Shown here: positions 6,627-8,048 of the stretch, one piece after another | How positions within the stretch are numbered: position 1 is the first letter of the stretch | Layout: the number at the start of each line of letters is the position of its first letter | Source of the DNA: Gemmatimonadota bacterium | GTDB lineage: Bacteria; Gemmatimonadota; Gemmatimonadetes; Gemmatimonadales; GWC2-71-9 | Reading direction: 5' to 3' | Assembly (NCBI GenBank): GCA_016880225.1 | Contig: JAEHDT010000200.1 | Span: forward strand, 1 to 8,048 | Length of the DNA stretch: 8,048 nt | Position numbers and translations under genes: made by a program | The notes under the pieces: generated by a model | Databases searched by the model: none | What the model was told of the DNA's origin: nothing | What the model saw: only the letters and a program-made list of their open reading frames with translations

Positions 6627-6656
6627 GTGTCATATATACTATAGAGTTGTTATAAT
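6627..6656 (+). promoter_or_regulatory. Extended -10 promoter of the HTH regulator
   Basis: A perfect TATAAT (6651-6656) with the upstream TGT gives an extended -10 (TGnTATAAT). GTGTCA (6627-6632), 18 bases upstream, matches the -35 consensus at 4 of 6 positions. The whole 6631-6660 stretch is an AT-rich island in otherwise GC-rich DNA. The expected start of transcription (about 6663) falls after the first in-frame ATG (6661), which argues for translation from the ATG at 6691. Confidence 0.7.
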
Positions 6657-6690
6657 AGATATGCCTGCCATAGCGCGCAAGGAGCGTGGG

Positions 6691-6945
6691 ATGCCACGGT
6701 ATCGAGGTGAGAAGATCCGCTATCGTCGCCGGGGGGTGGTGCGCTTGCGGTTGCGGCAGCTGCTGGCAGCGCGAGCGGTGTCGCCGTATGGGCTGGCGAA
6801 GTTCACCGGCTTGAGCCTGAACACGATCTACCGCCTCACCCGGCCCAACGGCCGCTTCGGCCTCATCCGGGCCGATACCATCGAGCGGCTGTGTGGGGCG
6901 CTGCGCGTGACGCCCGCCGAGCTGTTCGACTACGAGAAGCCGTGA
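6691..6945 (+). CDS. Small Cro/C1-type (Xre, HTH_26-like) DNA-binding regulator
   Basis: An 84-residue protein that is almost entirely one five-helix Cro/C1 fold. The N-terminus is strongly basic (MPRYRGEKIRYRRRG). The helix-turn-helix is at residues 31-51 (SPYGLAKFTGLSLNTIYRLT), and the family's closing segment RADTIERLCGALRVTPAELF is at 60-79. There is no effector or dimerisation domain beyond this. Start: the ATG at 6691 has AAGGAG (6679-6684) 6 bases upstream and lies about 28 bases after the predicted transcription start. The in-frame ATG at 6661 has no ribosome site and lies only 4 bases after the -10, so it is rejected. It is the only plus-strand gene here and is transcribed divergently from the Asn-Gly protein gene, so it may control itself and that neighbour. 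Family call firm; target inferred. Confidence 0.88.
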   Translation: MPRYRGEKIRYRRRGVVRLRLRQLLAARAVSPYGLAKFTGLSLNTIYRLTRPNGRFGLIRADTIERLCGALRVTPAELFDYEKP

Positions 6946-6948
6946 TCC

Positions 6949-6965
6949 CCGCGCCAGGGGCGCGG
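6949..6965. terminator. GC hairpin between convergent genes, possible two-way terminator
   Basis: CCGCGCC (6949-6955), a 3-base AGG loop and GGCGCGG (6959-6965) fill almost the whole 23-base gap between the stop of the HTH gene (6945) and the stop of the doxX-like gene (6969). There is no U-run on either side, so it is a weak intrinsic terminator at best, but its position between converging genes fits that role. Confidence 0.5.
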
Positions 6966-6968
6966 ATG

Positions 6969-7355
6969 CTACAACGCGCCCCGGTGGTGCGCCACGGCGT
7001 AGAGCAGCGCGGCCCCCGCGAGGGCGATGTTCTTCCAGAACTGCGCGTGCTCCCCGGCCTTCATCATCGGGTCCGCGACCGTCCAGTAGTTGTGGATCAT
7101 GAGCGCCGCGGAGACGAGGAAGAGGAACACCGCCGCCGCGCCCACGATCGGGTGCCAGCCGACGAGGATCATGATGCCCCCGCCGAGCAGCATCACGCCG
7201 GTCACGACCGCTCCGGCGGTGGGCGCGGGCACGTGCTTCGACGCGGCGTAGCCGGCGATCGCCTTCGTGTTCCGAAGGTGGTTCACCCCGTTGATGATGA
7301 ACAACGCCACGAACAGCACCCGTCCGACCCACGCCAGCACGACCCAGAAGTCCAT
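6969..7355 (-). CDS. DoxX-family inner-membrane protein
   Basis: A 128-residue four-helix membrane protein of the DoxX family (PF07681). Membrane segments lie near residues 4-22 (FWVVLAWVGRVLFVALFII), 47-67, 69-90 and 107-123. Family-typical positions include the NGVNHL after helix 1, HNYWTVADP (88-96) after helix 3, and QFWKNIALAGAALL (105-118) leading into helix 4. Length is normal. Start: AGGAGG (7361-7366) is 5 bases before the ATG and overlaps the TAG stop of the msrA gene, so the two are a tight, probably coupled operon. DoxX proteins are linked to redox chemistry: thiosulfate:quinone oxidoreductase in Acidianus, and a membrane oxidoreductase complex with superoxide dismutase in mycobacteria. 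Here it may pass electrons toward, or assist, the exported MsrA; this is inference from position only. Confidence 0.88.
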   Translation of the reverse strand: MDFWVVLAWVGRVLFVALFIINGVNHLRNTKAIAGYAASKHVPAPTAGAVVTGVMLLGGGIMILVGWHPIVGAAAVFLFLVSAALMIHNYWTVADPMMKAGEHAQFWKNIALAGAALLYAVAHHRGAL

Positions 7356-7364
7356 ATGTGCCTC

Positions 7365-8027
7365 CTAGTTCGGACTGATCCCGGAAGACCACTCCCGGTA
7401 TAGCGCCGGGAACAGCTGCTCGAGCCGGCGCAGCTTCGGCATGTCGTTGTAGACGATGTAGGGCTGATTCGGGTGGCGCGCGAGATAGTTCTGGTGATAC
7501 TCCTCCGCGGCATAGAACTGCGCGAACGGCACCACCTGGGTGACGACGGGACCGGAGAACACGTGGGCCTTGTTCAGCTGATCGATGTAGGCCCGCGCGA
7601 TCTCCTTCTGGGCCTCGCTCGTATAGAAGATCGCCGAGCGGTACTGGCTACCCACGTCGGGACCCTGGCGGTTCAGCTGGGTTGGATCGTGCGCCACCGC
7701 AAAGAAGACCTGCAGCAGCTCGGCATATGAAATCCGCGCCGGATCGTAGGTGATCTTCACCGACTCGGCGTGCCCGGTCGTGCCGGTACTCACGACTTCG
7801 TATTCCGCGGTGCTCGCGCCTCCCCCCGAGTAGCCCGAGACTACTGTAGAGACGCCCCGCACGTGCTTGAACACCGCGTCAACACCCCAAAAACAGCCGC
7901 CCGCGAACACGGCGACCTGCTCACCCTTGGCGGGCGGGACACCGGAGCCGGGCGCGAACGCCGGGATCTGGGCCTGGGCGACGCCCACGAACGCGAGGAC
8001 GGGGATGAGACTGCGAAACTGGACCAT
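7365..8027 (-). CDS. msrA: Exported peptide methionine (S)-S-oxide reductase, single-cysteine type
   Basis: Reduces the S-epimer of methionine sulfoxide in proteins, repairing oxidative damage. 220 residues. Residues 1-19 are a signal peptide (MVQFRSLIPVLAFVGVAQA, cleavage before Gln20), placing it in the periplasm. The MsrA domain runs from about 36 to 195: catalytic GGCFWG (Cys45), SGYSGG (64-69), TGHAE with catalytic Glu88, DPTQLNRQGPDVGSQYRSA (114-132), and AAEEYHQNYL (173-182). Cys45 is the only cysteine, so no resolving Cys is present and the sulfenic acid must be reduced by an outside thiol or partner. The ATG at 8027 directly starts the signal peptide; the frame stays open to a GTG at 8048, the window edge, so a slightly longer start cannot be excluded. 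It heads a two-gene unit with the doxX-like gene, 9 bases downstream. Confidence 0.93.
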   Translation of the reverse strand: MVQFRSLIPVLAFVGVAQAQIPAFAPGSGVPPAKGEQVAVFAGGCFWGVDAVFKHVRGVSTVVSGYSGGGASTAEYEVVSTGTTGHAESVKITYDPARISYAELLQVFFAVAHDPTQLNRQGPDVGSQYRSAIFYTSEAQKEIARAYIDQLNKAHVFSGPVVTQVVPFAQFYAAEEYHQNYLARHPNQPYIVYNDMPKLRRLEQLFPALYREWSSGISPN

Positions 8028-8048
8028 GACGAAATCTAGCCTCGCCAC

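Noticed and set aside
6639..6658. Possible operator palindrome in the AT-rich island
   Set aside because: Only the outer 4 bases pair (CTAT/ATAG); the inside does not, so it is no better than chance in AT-rich DNA.

Overview
The window is GC-rich. It encodes a predicted lipoprotein, a predicted outer-membrane beta-barrel and a periplasmic MsrA, so the source is a Gram-negative-type (diderm) bacterium. The style (strong G/C third positions, GTG starts, GTGA overlaps) would fit Gemmatimonadota, Myxococcota or a similar high-GC environmental lineage, but no marker gene settles the taxonomy. Seven of the eight genes lie on the minus strand; one small regulator is on the plus strand. I see no tRNA, rRNA, CRISPR array, IS element or phage gene, and no stretch over 300 bases without a gene.

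Right end (read leftwards): an exported methionine sulfoxide reductase A with a single cysteine (7365-8027) is followed after 9 bases by a DoxX-family membrane protein (6969-7355). The doxX ribosome binding site overlaps the msrA stop codon, so this looks like a two-gene redox or repair operon. A GC hairpin separates it from the convergent regulator gene.

Middle: a small Cro/C1-type HTH regulator (6691-6945, plus strand) has a textbook extended -10 promoter in an AT-rich island. Divergent to it is an unrecognised 121-residue protein with six Asn-Gly repeats (6156-6521). A spacer with three hairpins follows, then an SNF2/RapA-type helicase (3925-6039). The helicase overlaps by 4 bases (GTGA, preceded by a good Shine-Dalgarno) a 675-residue protein whose C-terminal half is an array of CxxC-x4-CxxH zinc modules with about 38 cysteines (1901-3928). 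The helicase and zinc-array pair is the most unusual part of the window. It is probably a two-subunit machine acting on nucleic acid or RNA polymerase, but no function can be assigned from sequence alone.

Left end: after a 102-base gap with a long stem-loop comes a TorF/Gcw_chp-like outer-membrane protein (941-1798). It is again joined by a GTGA overlap to a neutral/alkaline ceramidase-family lipoprotein that runs off the window (1-944). These two probably work together at the cell envelope, for instance on lipid or N-acyl amide substrates (inference).
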